Assembly (NCBI GenBank): GCA_039519185.1
Contig: CM076848.1
Location: forward strand, 60,104,778-60,168,777
Origin: Astragalus membranaceus
Taxonomy: Eukaryota > Streptophyta > Magnoliopsida > Fabales > Fabaceae
DNA length: 64,000 nucleotides
Direction of reading: 5' to 3'
Below, piece by piece: positions 50,880-62,752 of this stretch. The notes below the pieces were generated by a model, which saw only the letters and a list, made by a program, of their open reading frames with translations, was not told the origin of the DNA and searched no databases. The position numbers and the translations under genes are program-made. Numbering within the stretch: the first letter of the stretch is position 1; each line of letters begins with the position of its first letter.

Positions 50880-52348
50880 GCTGCCCCTCTTTATTTATAT
50901 TTTGCTAGGAAATCGGAGGGATTCCGAATTTCTCGAGGAAAATAGAAATAAAGATAAAAAAGACGCTAATTTTGCCCAGACTGAGGTATTTTGGTTTTTT
51001 TTTTTTTTTTTTGGTTTTGAAAAAGTTATGAAAACTGGGTTGATTTAGACAGAAAGTAAATAGGGAGCACCGGGGCTCTGGGGGATCGCTGGGGATCTGA
51101 AGGAGCACTGGGGCTCTGAAGGGACCGCTGGGGATCTGAAGGTCTAGCTCAAAATCAATGCTTGGCGCATCGACCTGAGTTTGACTGAGGGACCGTCGGG
51201 GTCTGAGGGGCATGCCTAAGCCTGAAGGACCAATGGGTCTGAAGGAGCGCTTCTAGCTATGGTACTAGAGATACGGTCTGGGGGTGGCCTTTTTCGAGCG
51301 GCCATTAGGGTTAATCAGGTCCGGAACTGATATAACCACGAAGGACGTGCACTGTGTTTTTTAGGCGGACACAGCTAGTCTGAAGGGCCTGGGGCCGGAT
51401 GATCCGTCGGTTGCTCGATTAATGCGACGTGCGATCTGGATTGAAGGACCATTGTTGGTCTGAAGGAGCGCCTGGGCTCTGAAGGACCGCTGGGGGTCTG
51501 AAGAATTGGTGCTAACGACACAAAATAAAATTATCTTAACAGACACTTGCAATGAATGATGCATGCGTGCATGTAGTTAAGTAATTGATGACATGATGGA
51601 TGAAATGTGGAATGATTTTGTTTTTTGGCTTTTGTTCTTGGCCCTTTTTTTTTCTTTTTCTTTTCTTGCTCTTTTGCTCTTTTTGCTCTTTAGCTCTTTA
51701 TTGACTTTGCTGGCATCATCAAACTCGCATGACTCTTGACGTGGGATACGAGGGTTGCCTCAAGCAGTGGTGCCAAAGTGCGGGTTATTTAAGATTTGCT
51801 GAGGTGATTATGCGTTTGTCCTTTTTGCAACTTTATGAGAGATCATCTCTTTTTTGTGATTTTTGGAAATTTCGTAATGACTATAATGCTTGTGATCATG
51901 CACATGTTTCGCAATTCAGTATTGTCTACCATGAACATTATTTTTACGATAAGAGGGAAATGAGAGAATAAAGGAAGTGTTTCATATTCAAATGGAAAAC
52001 AAATGCGCAGAAGGTCGCGCTGACTGAAAATTACATTGGGAATTTAAACTACAAAAAGAAAGAGAAGAAAAAAAGAAAACAAGGAAAGCTGATCCTTTGT
52101 ATCTTTGAAGTAATAACGCCAATCGCCCATTAACATAACTTTGAGCATTCATTATCCAACTTTCGGAGGTATTGACTGCCTTTGTAGCTCAAAGTCCAAC
52201 TTCTGACCCTAATTTTTGCCTGGACTGCTCTTTAGAGTTTTCAGTCCACCGGGTCGCTCTAATTTTTGCCTAGGCCGCCCTTTCGGGTTTTCGACCTAGC
52301 GAGCTTATTTTTGCTTGGCTCATCTTTCTCTTTTTTCCATATATTTCT
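50880..52348 (-). other. 3' untranslated region with 20-bp and 50-bp repeats, and PPT
   Basis: No ORF. At 51062-51240 and 51440-51505 about 20-bp units such as GGGGATCTGAAGGAGCACT and GGGGCTCTGAAGGGACCGCT recur. At 52208-52312 a ~50-bp unit with CTAATTTTTGCCTRG is doubled. The polypurine tract AAATAAAGAGGGGCAG (minus strand) ends at the LTR edge (50880-50895). Plant Tat elements are known to carry hypervariable, tandem-repeat-forming 3' regions here. 51510-52200 holds nothing else recognisable. Confidence 0.75.
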
Positions 52349-55300
52349 TTAGGCATAGTACTTCTTGACTGCGTCCGAGTTCACTGGGAGTGGGAGGTCT
52401 TCACCGTCCATTTTTGTGAGAATCAATGCTCCTCCAGAGAATGCCTTCTTTACCACATAAGGTCCTTCATAGTTAGGGGTCCATTTTCCACGGGAATCCT
52501 TTTGGATAGGCAACATCTTCTTGAGCACGAGGTCTCCTTCTTGAAACTGGCGGGGGCGCACTTTTTTATCATAAGCCCTTTTCATTCTTTGTTGGTACAA
52601 CTGCCCATGACACAAAGCAACTACCCTCTTTTCTTCTATGAGGTTCAACTGATCCAGACGAGCTTGAACCCATTCTGCTTCCTCCAATTTTGTTTCCATT
52701 AGCACTCGCAGGGAGGGTATTTCCACCTCGATGGGAAGAACTGCTTCCATCCCATATACTGGTGAGAATGGTGTTGCCCCTGTTGACGTGCGGATAGAGG
52801 TCCGATACCCGTGCAGAGCGAAGGGCAACATTTCATGCCAGTCCTTGAAGGTCACTACCATCTTTTGCACGATCTTCTTTATGTTCTTATTTGCTGCCTC
52901 AACTGCCCCATTCATCTTTGGACGGTATGGGGAGGAATTATGATGCTGGATTTTGAAGTCGTCACACAACTCTTTCATCATCTTATTGTTCAGGTTGGTC
53001 CCATTGTCCGTGATGATCTTATTTGGAAGACCGTAGCGGCAAATCAAATCTCTCTTTATGAACCTGACAACCACTGACTTTGTTACACTGGCGTAAGAAG
53101 CGGCCTCGACCCATTTGGTGAAATAATCAATAGCGACAAGAATGAAACGATGTCCGTTTGATGCCTTGGGTTCGATGGGACCGATGACATCCATTCCCCA
53201 CATTGAGAATGGCCATGGTGCCGTTAGGACATTCAGAGAGGCAGGTGGTACATGGATATTGTCGGCATAGATTTGACATTTGTGGCATTTTCTGACGTAG
53301 TTGAAGCAGTCAGTCTCCATCGACAACCAGTAGTAGCCAGCCCTTAGGATTTTCCTTGCCATGGTGTGCCCATTAGAATGGGTGCCGAACGAGCCTTCAT
53401 GGACATCTTTCATAATTCTTTCTGCTTCTTCTTCTGCTACACATCTGAGGAGGACCATATCGTGATTTCTCTTGTAAAGCACTTCCCCATTTAGGAAGAA
53501 ACCCATTGACAGCCTCCTAAGTGTCCTCTTATCATTCTCGGTGGCACCAGGAGGATATTCTCTGTTTGTGATATAGTGCTTGATATCGTAATACCAAGGT
53601 TTACTGTCAGGCTCTTCTTCGATTGCCACACAATGATGTGCCGGTAGGTCTCGATGTTGGATTCGGATGAGTGTCAGACTCTTGTCGTTATTGATGTTGA
53701 ACATTGATGACAAAGTCGCCAAAGCATCAGCCAACTGATTTTCTTCGCGAGGGAGATGATGGAAAGTGATCTCTTCAAATTGTTCAATCATCTTTTGGAT
53801 GTGATCATGATAAGGAATTAATTTGGAATCCCTGGTTTCCCAGTCACCTTTTGTCTGGTGGATGACTAAAGCTGAGTCCCCATATACATCGAGTCTTTTG
53901 ACTTTCCATTCAAGGGCTGCTTTGATGCCTAGGACGCACGCTTCATATTCTGCAATGTTGTTGGTGCAGTAGAAACTCAGTCTAGCGGTAAACGGTACGA
54001 AGCGGTTATCAGGAGAGATCAATACAGCTCCGACCCCGTGCCCGTATAAATTAGAAGCGCCGTCGAATAACATTCTCCACCTTTCGTTGTCCGGAGGATT
54101 CCCTTCTACGAATAGAGCCATTATATCTTCGTCTGGGAAATCGCACTGCATTGATTGGTAATCTTCGATGGGCTGGTGTGCCAAGTACTCAGCCAACGCA
54201 CTACCCTTGATTGCTTTTTGGGTGACATATAAAAGGTCGTATTCAGATAGTAGCATTTGCCAGCGAGCGATCCTCCCTGTGAGTGCGGGTTTTTCAAAAA
54301 TATACTTGACTGGGTCCATTTTAGATACCAACCAAGTCGTGTGGCTCAGCATATACTGCCTCAAACGACGTGCAGCCCAGGCCAGAGCACAACACGTTCT
54401 TTCCAACAATGAGTATTTTGTCTCGCACTCGGTGAATTTCTTGCTTAGATAGTAGATGGCATGTTCCTTCTTTCCAGATTCATCAAGTTGCCCCAGTACA
54501 CAACCCATTGACTTGTCTAGCACTGTTAGATACAGGATGAGAGGTCTGCCCTGCACAGGCGGCATCAGAATCGGTGGATTTTGGAGGTACCTCTTGATCT
54601 TTTCAAAGGCTTCTTGGCAATTATCATTCCACTTTGTTTCTTGGTTTTTGCACAAAAGCTTGAAGATAGGCTCGCATGTAGATGTTAGCTGCGATATGAA
54701 CCTAGAGATGTAGTTCAATCTTCCCAGGAAACCACGAACTTCTTTTTCAGTACTCGGTGCCGGCATTTCTAGTATTGCTCGTACTTTGGCTGGATCTACT
54801 TCTATTCCCCTCTGACTGACTATGAAACCCAACAGCTTTCCCGATCTTACACCGAAAGTGCATTTGGCAGGGTTTAATCTGAGTTTGAACTTTCTGAGAC
54901 GTTCGAAGAGTTTTTGCAGATTGACGATATGCTCTTCTTCAGTCTTGGATTTTTCAATCATGTCATCCACGTAAACCTCTATTTCCTTATGCATCATATC
55001 ATGGAACAATGCGACCATTGCCCTTTGGTACGTTGCACCAGCATTCTTCAGTCCGAATGGCATTACTTTGTAACAGAAGGTTCCCCAGAGAGTGATGAAG
55101 GTGGTTTTCTCCATGTCTTCGGGGGCCATCTTAATTTGGTTGTATCCGGAATATCCATCCATGAAGGAGAACAGAGAGTGTTGTGCTGTGCTATCCACCA
55201 GGACATCGATGTGAGGCAAAGGGAAGTCATCTTTGGGACTAGCTCTGTTCAGATCTCGATAATCAACACACATCCGAACCTTCCCGTCTTTCTTTGGGAC

Positions 55301-55799
55301 TGGTACAATATTGGCTACCCATTGAGGGTATTTGGCCACCGCTAAAAACCCAGCATCGAACTGCTTCTTAACCTCATCTCGGATTTTCAATGACATCTCT
55401 GGTTTCATCCTTCTTAACTTTTGTTTTACCGGCGGGCATTCTGGTTTTACTGGTAACTTGTGCTCGACTATGTTGGGGTCCAGTCCGGGCATGTCTTGGT
55501 ATGTCCATGCGAAGACGTCAACATAGTCAAACAACAACTTAACCAATTTCTCTCGCTCGCTGTCTTTCAATGTGGTGCCAATGTTAACTTCTTTTTTGTC
55601 TTCTTCCGTGCCTAAGTTGATCGTTTCAGTTGATTCCTCGTGGGGTTCGATTATTTTTTCCTCTTGTTCCATCATTCTCATTAATTCTGGAGGGGTTTCC
55701 CAATTATCCTCAACATCTTCTTCAGTTTGATTGATGGGGTGATCAAAGTTACAATATGGATTATTGGCGTTGTTATTTTCAAAGACATTTTTTTTGGAT
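52349..55799 (-). CDS. Ogre-like Pol: RT, RNase H, second (archaeal-type) RNase H, integrase
   Basis: Exon 2 starts at 55799 after the putative 3' splice site; the first Met is at 55681 and the frame is open for 1,110 codons from there. Counting from that Met: RT with MDGYSGYNQI (about 174-183) and the catalytic EVYVDD (235-240); RNase H 1 about 378-500; second RNase H with D540 (MLFDGASN), E578-E580 (IAEYEACVLG), D602 (VYGDSALV) and D652 (LADALA); integrase zinc motif with H761/H768/H772 and C799/C802, then D831, D892 and E928; C-terminal GPYVVKK-type module to the end. All catalytic residues are present and there are no stops, so this part could still be functional. The double RNase H is the Tat-clade hallmark. 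Confidence 0.93.
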
Positions 55800-56001
55800 C
55801 TGCATTAGTGTAAATTAACGGAATAAAAAACGAATGAAGGAAAATAAGAAGCGAATGTAAAAAGAAAAAGGAGAACAAGGGTTTATTGGGAACTGAAATA
55901 ACGTTGCATTAATATTGATACTGAAAGGAAAACATGCGTGCCCGAATGAAATATCCTAAGGCCTTGGGCAGAGCCAGAGGATTACATTACAGAAACATTA
56001 C
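55800..56001 (-). other. Putative 202-bp regulatory intron between protease and RT
   Basis: On the minus strand the exon ends TTCAAA and the intron starts GTAATG (56001). It ends with a long pyrimidine tract, CTAAT and TGCAG (55800), and exon 2 starts ATCCAAAA. Phase matches: AA plus A makes one codon, and the frame then runs without stop into RT, while without splicing the frame meets TAA at 55998-56000, two bases inside the intron. The intron frame itself has stops. An intron at this place is established for Ogre elements. The exact ends here are read from the sequence, not tested. Confidence 0.8.
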
Positions 56002-59000
56002 TTTGAACTAAAAACCACAGGAAAATCAATGATCTCCCAATTCTTGAGTCTTTTGTTTGCAGGACAAGGGCGTACAAGACTGACGATGCCTTCTTCAGCG
56101 CTTAGATCGTCCTCAACTGCGGCGATCTGATTGGGGTTCAACATTCCCGCACTCCGAAAGCTTTCCTTGATGTCGCAGATGGTGATCCTCTTCGTATTTG
56201 GCACCCTATCCTCAAGCCTGGCTAACCTCCGCTCCTTCTTTTCCTCCACAATCCTTCTCTTGTCAGTGCGATTGGGCCGATATCCTATCCCATGTCTATC
56301 TTTGTTCTCCTCTGGCTGTATTGGCGTCAGGATCCCCTGTCCGGTTTTTCCCAAGCCTCCTCCAGCTTGGTAGCCTTTTCCTAACATGAACTTAGCAACC
56401 ATCACGGCAGTTTTGGATAGCTTGGGTTCTAACATAGCAGATGTATTGGCGATTTCCAATGCTTGGAAGGCAGTCTCGAGAGACTCTTCAGCAGCCTCAA
56501 TGTAGCGAGTGGGAGCGGACTTATTTATCAGCATTTCTTCCTCACCGAAAATAACCACCAGCTTATTGTTGACTATGAACTTGAGCTTCTGGTGTAAAGA
56601 AGAAGGAACTGCCCCTGCCGAGTGGATCCATGGCCTCCCCAAGAGACAACTGTAGGATGGGGCAATGTCCATTATCTGGAAGGTCACCACGAAGTGCTCC
56701 GGACCTACTTGCACAGGTAATTCCATTTCTCCAATGACTTCCCTTTTTGATCCGTCAAAGGCCCTGACTAATATGGAGCTTGGTCTCATGTATGAACAGT
56801 CCACATCTAATTTCTCCATGGTTGATCTGGGTAATACATTCAAAGATGAACCATTGTCAATGAGTACCCGAGCAAGAGAGTAATCTCCACACTTCACCGA
56901 TATGTGTAGGGCCTTGTTGTGCCTCCTTCCTTCAGTTGGAATCTCATCATCAGTAAAGGTGAGGTAATTACTTGCAACAAGGTTTCCGACGATCCCATCA
57001 AATTGGCCGACCGAGATGTCATGAGCGACATGGGCCTCATTCAATACTTTTGTCAATGCTGCACGATGGGCATTGGAACTGAGCAATAATGACAACAGAG
57101 ATATCTTTGCGGGAGTTTGGTTTAGTTGATCAACCACCTTATACTCGCTTTGTCTCATAAGCTTCAGAAATTCACTGGCTTCTTGCTCGGATAACGTCTT
57201 CTTTCCTGCATTCTTATCGACAGGTTCCTGCTCTATGCTTTTGCCCTTACGGGCTCTTTCCTCCCCTTCTTTTGCTCGGTCCTCACTAGGCCCTCCAGGG
57301 GCATAGAAACGTCCACTTCGAGTCATCCCACCGGTCCCTGAGATGTTAATGACATCTGGATTGGTCTGAACCTTCACATCGTAACTCCACGGGACTGCAT
57401 TGGTGCTTTTAAAGGGAAAAGGGACTGGCACTTGAATAGTGATTGGTTTAGGCACAGCGGTGGTTAGCTTTGTGTCCTTTTTGTAATGGATTTCCAGTGG
57501 TTTCCGGATACTCTTGCTTTGGTCACTGCTTGACTGGAGAGTCGACACGCCTTCCTCTTTCTTTTGAAGACCTATTTGTATTATGTGTCGGTCTAATAAG
57601 TCTTGCAGAACTGGCTTGAATGCTTCACAGGCCCCGATACAAAGGGGATCAGCACACGAGCCCTTTCTGGTACATCCTTTCATAATGATTCCGAAGTGAC
57701 ACAAATTAGCATGGATGAGGTCCAGGGGTGTGATAATGTCCTCCACCTTTCTGACCAATAATTGCCCCTCAACATTCTCAATGGCATTGACGGAGGGTTT
57801 CCCGTGCCCCGGCAGAGGGTTAGTGGCAACATTCGGACCATCTTCTGCGAAGCTTAACCATTTAGATTCAATTAAGTCTTGTACTACATATTTCAATGCC
57901 TTGCAATTTTCTGTTGAATGGCCAACTGCCCCAGCGTGGAATCCACAGCTAGCCTCTGGGTCATAGCTCCTAGGGAAAGGAGGTTGAAGGGGTCTCATTG
58001 GACGGGGAGTGATCAAGTTGTGACTGATGAGGTGATTGAATAGGTCCGTGTATGACATGGGTATTGGGTCGAAATTGGCGGGCTTTCTTTCTTGGTAGTT
58101 TTGTGGTCTATAGCCTGGGTTGACTTGGTGAGGTGGGGCTTGTGGTGTTTGAGTAGGTATTTGTAAAGTCTGTCGGGGGTTGTTGTAGGGAGGCTTTCCG
58201 GATCCAGAGATGGCATTAGCTTCGCCCTCCTTCTTTTTAGGAAAACCTGAGAAGGGTCTTTTCTGATTGCTGGTTCCAGCGGAGCTATATGCAATCTTCC
58301 CGTTTCTCCATCCATTCTCTAATCTTCTCCGATGACGATCATATCTGAAAAGTTTGAAGACACACTCCCAATCAACCTGTCGTAGAAAGGTGATTGAAGA
58401 GTATCCATGAACATTGATACCATCTCTTTTTCTAACAACGGTGGTACCACCTGTGCAGCCAAACCTCTCCAGCGTTGGGCATATTCTTTGAAGGACTCAT
58501 TGTCTCTCTTCGTCATGCTCTGCAGCTGTGTTCTATCGGGAGCCATGTCAATGTTATATTTGTATTGCCTCAAAAATGCATCGGCTAGGTCTTTCCAGCA
58601 TCTGATATGGGCACGTTCTAATTGCATATACCAGCTCGAAGCTGCCCCAGACAGACTATCTTGGAAGTAGTGGATGAGCAATTTGTCGTCGTGAGCAAAC
58701 GCCGCCATCCTCCTGCAGTACATGGTTAAGTGGCTTACAGGGCAAGTCGACCCTCTGTATTTGTCGAAGTCTGGCACCTTAAATTTTGGAGGGATGACCA
58801 CGTTAGGGACGAGGCACAAGTCATAAGCATCTCTCGCACCAACATTGGATCCCTCAACTGCTCTCAACCTTTCCTCAAGCATTTGTAGTTTGTCTTGGGC
58901 TTGAGGGTTCTCCATAGAGTGATTGTGAGGGAGCCCACTCATACCATAGTAAGGATGGATCCTCGGAACTATGGCTGGGTTCACATTTGGGGTATGTGAA

Positions 59001-59596
59001 TGAGTGGGATTCCTGAGGTTGGAACCCTGAGCCTGGGCGTCAGCTATCGGCGGTGGAGGGAAGCCAAGTGGGAGTCTTTGTGGTACAACGACGGGGGTCG
59101 GGTTTTGAACTTGTGGTGCCCCTGGATTACCATCGTGACCCGTTGGTGTAAGCTGTTGTTGGCCCGCGACTCCTGAGGGACCGACTTCTGGACTAGCATT
59201 GACTGCCGGAGGTGTGTAACCTTGTGGAAGTCCGTAAGGAGGCCATATGTAACCCTGGTCATTAGTCCCAGTGGGGGGCACTGTATGCGGGATCCCGAGT
59301 CCATTGGGAGGAGGAGGGTTGGTAACTTGATTTTCCGTATTCCCAGCGGAGACATCTTCACTTGTGTCTTTGTCCCTCAGAGTTTGTAAGACCTTTAAGA
59401 TTTCAGCCATCTGTTCTTTCATCCCATCTATTTCTGCCCTAAGCTCTTGATTGCCTAGGTCTTGGGGTGGATTGCCTTGATCCGGGATATCTTGAGGCGG
59501 ATTGTCCTGATTTTCTTCCATGTTTCTGGCCTGAGAACGAGTCCAATAGCGATGTTGACGCACCAGCTTGTCTTTTACTCTCTGTTGGTGGGACAC
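55998..59596 (-). pseudogene. Ogre-like Gag-protease with G-patch, broken by one frameshift
   Basis: The frame 59596-58319 encodes Gag: a proline/glutamine-rich N-terminal third, then PDFDKYRGSTCPVSHLTMYC, GAASSWYMQLE, WKDLADAFLRQYKYN and FKEYAQRWRGLAAQV. A one-base loss near 58325 stops it at 58319. The correct phase continues to 55998. In that phase, counted from the Met at 58058: zinc motif CGFHAGAVGHSTENC (38-52), retropepsin VLIDNGSSLNVLP (398-410) and SCLLGRPW (470-477), and a G-patch (about 553-595, MLGKGYQAGGGLGKTGQGI). Retroviral G-patches can bind RT or RNA. The stop is at the splice donor. Gag forms particles and protease matures them. Confidence 0.88.
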
Positions 59597-59849
59597 ATGT
59601 TATGAGTATATGTATGAGTATATGAATGGATGAAAATGCGAATGATGCATGTGTGCATGAGTCTTATTGTTTTAGGTCGGGAATTGCAAGCGCATCCTGA
59701 TTTGTCATAAGTACACAGATTAAAGTTCCGCAATATTTTCAAGATAAAGGATCAGCATGTGAGACAAACAAACTTCATTGATGGAGGAAAGTACAACATT
59801 TTGGAAGTAAAACTTCGAAAAGAAAAGTACAGTGTTCTTTAAATTTCAC
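59597..59849 (-). other. Spacer between ORF1 and gag
   Basis: 253 bp without an ORF or clear signal. Confidence 0.5.
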
Positions 59850-61901
59850 TCAAATACATATGGCTTTCATTTTTCCACTCCTCCCTCTTTTTCTACTAGT
59901 AGCGCTGCCAGCCTTCTCCCGGAGTTCGGCAATCAGAACCTCGCAAAACTCCATGAATTTGGAAACTTGGACCGGGGTGTTAAACGGGTGCATTGCCGCG
60001 TTAGCCTCCTTTAGACGTTTGGGGATTCCTACGATAGCTCGATCAGCCAGCCATGCCAACTTTGAGAATCTGTCTTTCCAGTATAAGCTTTCATTCTTCA
60101 ACTCTATGAAGACTTCATGGTTTTCTATCTTGCTGACCAACTCCACGAAGCGGTTCTCCCAATAGATGCTTTCTGTCTTCAGCTGGTGGTAGACCTCCTC
60201 TTGATATCTGATATGGTCGTTCAGCTCATCAGATTTTTCATGCTCCCTTCTTAAGGCTTGCTGGTATTCTCGGAGTATCTCTTCAATGGTATCTTTATCC
60301 TGCTTGATACTTTTCACTTGCTCTTCAAACTCGGCTGCCATCATCCGGGACTCTCTCTTTGATACCATTAGTAGGCTCTGTGCGGTCTTTTCAGCCATCA
60401 TTGATTCTTCCCATAACTTTTTCCATTTGTATGTATCATCGATGGCTTGGTCCATTTTCAGGTTGCAACGTCTTATTTCCTCTTTCGCCCCTCTTAGGTA
60501 CCTTTGAACCTCTAGTTTGTTCTTTTGTTCGATCTTGAGCTGCTTGCGGCTGTCTTCAATGGCCACTAACTTACTTGCATTCTCTTCCTCCAACTTCTGG
60601 TTCTTTAGGAGCACTTTCTCTAACTCTGCCTGTAAGCCATTCTTTTCTTCCTCGGCCTTTGACAATGCCATTTTAAGCTTATCTAAATCTTCGACAGTGG
60701 GAAGGGTAGGTTCAGGTATTTCTTCCTCAACCCATAGTGCACTTTGGTAAGGCAATCGGGTGTCTTGGATCCTCTTTTGGAGCCATTAACGAAAGGTGGT
60801 TTCCTTATCGTCGCTCCTCTTAGTAAGCTCTTGTCCCTTGCGGACGACCATATCCCACGCTTGAGAAATCTTCCGGAGCATGTCAACCTCTTTTGGGCTT
60901 CCTTCATGGAGGTAAAAAGGGATTAACATGTCTTCGGTGGGCGGATTTCGCATGGGGTACCCCAGCTGTCTTAGGGTCAGAGAAGGATTGTAATTTATGC
61001 ATCCTCTTGTCCCCATGAGCGGGACGTTTTGAAAGCTTCCACATTGAAAAACTACTGTGGGCCTCTCTTTCCACCATGATGGGTGCCAACGAACCTTGTA
61101 TTCATGAAGGCCCCCCAGCACTTGCAACCATTCACCAGTGTTCATTGTCTTCACATCACACTCTCTGGCGTCTTCAATTGGGCCTTCTACTCTGACTTTG
61201 TTAACGAAGGCATGGGTGAGAAGCCAAACAAACAAGGCGTGCAGGCAGCAAAATATCCTTTTTCCCCTTAGCTCACTATAATGAGTGAAAGTACAGTAAG
61301 TGTCTGCAAGCATGGCTGGAATCGGATCCTTGAAGGATAAGAAAACGCCAATAGCTGTTGTGTCAACATATCTTTCAAGGCGTGGAAATAGGACAATGCC
61401 AAAAATAGTCAAAGCTAACACCTGCTTAAAAGGACCCCAATTTCTAGCGTCGGCGAAGGATTTCATTTGGCCTTCCAGATACTCTTGTGGGAATCCTGCA
61501 ATGCCATTTCGATTTTTCTTCCGGAGCTTCAAGTTCTCTTTGCTGGTTTGTAACATTGAGGCGAGTTTCTCATCTGTGTAGTATTGTCCCTGATACTGGT
61601 AGGGTCCATTGTCTTGTTGAGGAAAGCCGAAGATCTGTGTATATTCTTCCAGGGTAGGTGCCATCTGGAAATTTTTGAAGGTGAAGCATCTTAATGAAGA
61701 GTCGTAGAACTGGCTCAAAGCGGCAATGGCCTCCGTTTGCATGTCCAATTGTAGTAACATTATAATCTTCCCATACGCTCTATCAAAAGACCTGCGCTCG
61801 ATGGGCGGCAACCGACCCGCACATTCCCTTAGACTTGTCAGATTAGGCTGTTTTACTATAGGGTAGTTCCAAGTTTGGATTGTTTCACTGTTTGATCCCA
61901 T
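59850..61901 (-). pseudogene. Ogre ORF1 (extra 5' ORF) split by an in-frame stop
   Basis: The start is the ATG at 61901 (MGSNSETIQTWNYPIVKQP). Residues about 1-370 form a globular domain of the type annotated in plants as DUF7745 (LPPIERRSFDRAYGKI, FTFKNFQMAPTLEEYTQIFGFP, AIGVFLSFKDPIPAMLADTYCT, LHEYKVRWHPSWWKERP, MGTRGCINYNPSLTLRQLGYP). A TAA at 60786-60788 ends the frame, but the same phase continues for a further ~310 codons with a long coiled coil (heptad-rich LSKAEEEKNGLQAELEKVLL and onward). One nonsense change (CAA to TAA would suffice) explains the break. Function is unknown. An ORF at this place distinguishes Ogre from most gypsy elements. Confidence 0.85.
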
Positions 61902-62731
61902 ATCGCCTTGCTTATGACAAAACTTTCAAACCTCTTACAATTCCCGGCAAACCTAAATGAGATGAATAGCATGCATGTGAGGATTTTTTTATTTTTTGTG
62001 AAATAACGATGATGTATGATGAATTAAAGAATGACGTTACATGCGTTAATAAAAGCAAATTTTGGTGATTCAAATTTTGAGAAACATTAACCGTGTCACA
62101 TAAAATATGCGTAAAGGGCAAAAGGAGTAAATGGTTTTCATTGTTTGATTTTTTTTTTGAAAGACAAAAAAGTTTTTGCGATGATGCAACGGGTAGGTGA
62201 CTTGCCCTTGTGTCCTAAACAGGTTAGGTCTTATATATAGGTCACGGTCTAAGGCTACTTGTGTGATCAATCTCTCAGGTGGCTCTAATCACTTCCTCAC
62301 AAGGGTCTCCAGAGCTGAAATCTCCTTCGTAATATGACCCACAACGATAGCGAGCTACCTGGTGTGGGATACCACGAAAGAGCGTACTCTGGTTGAGGCT
62401 TTCGTGAGAGTCAGACAGATAAAATCCAGAATGACTGACACTAATCGTCTCCACTCGTCCTAGGTTTTTTTTTTCAGACCCGGGTATAGGGCCCCGCTCA
62501 AGAGTGTGTGCAATATGTGTAGGTGATGTGTGTGATATAAGCAACCTAAACTACCCATGCTGCAAAAGAAATACAGATAATAGTACAAAGGTCTTCTACC
62601 CTAAGGTTCAATAAAGCAAATAAACAGATAAATGAAATAGACGTGCTAATAGAAAGACTAAGGGTAAACAAAGGTACTAAACTAACAAATATCTACACAT
62701 TTAACTAAATTAGGCTTGACCCTCATAAATA
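61902..62731 (-). other. Leader between PBS and ORF1
   Basis: No ORF of note. Near 62425-62460 it holds a CAGAATGACTGACACTAA version of the CAGAGTGxxCAC motif repeated in the LTR. GAGGAAGTGATTAGAGCCAC-like GC-richer sequence surrounds it. Confidence 0.5.
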
Positions 62732-62750
62732 GTCCCCAGTGGAGTCGCCA
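62732..62750 (-). other. Primer-binding site of the Ogre-like element
   Basis: TGGCGACTCCACTGGGGAC on the minus strand, two bases after the 5' LTR. It is not the usual iMet type. TGGCGACTC-type sites are typical of Ogre/Tat elements. Confidence 0.82.
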
Positions 62751-62752
62751 GC

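Noticed and set aside
54914..55345. 143-codon plus-strand ORF
   Set aside because: Antisense shadow of the RT domain.
58013..58315. 100-codon minus-strand ORF after gag
   Set aside because: It is the wrong phase after the gag frameshift; the real protein continues in another frame.
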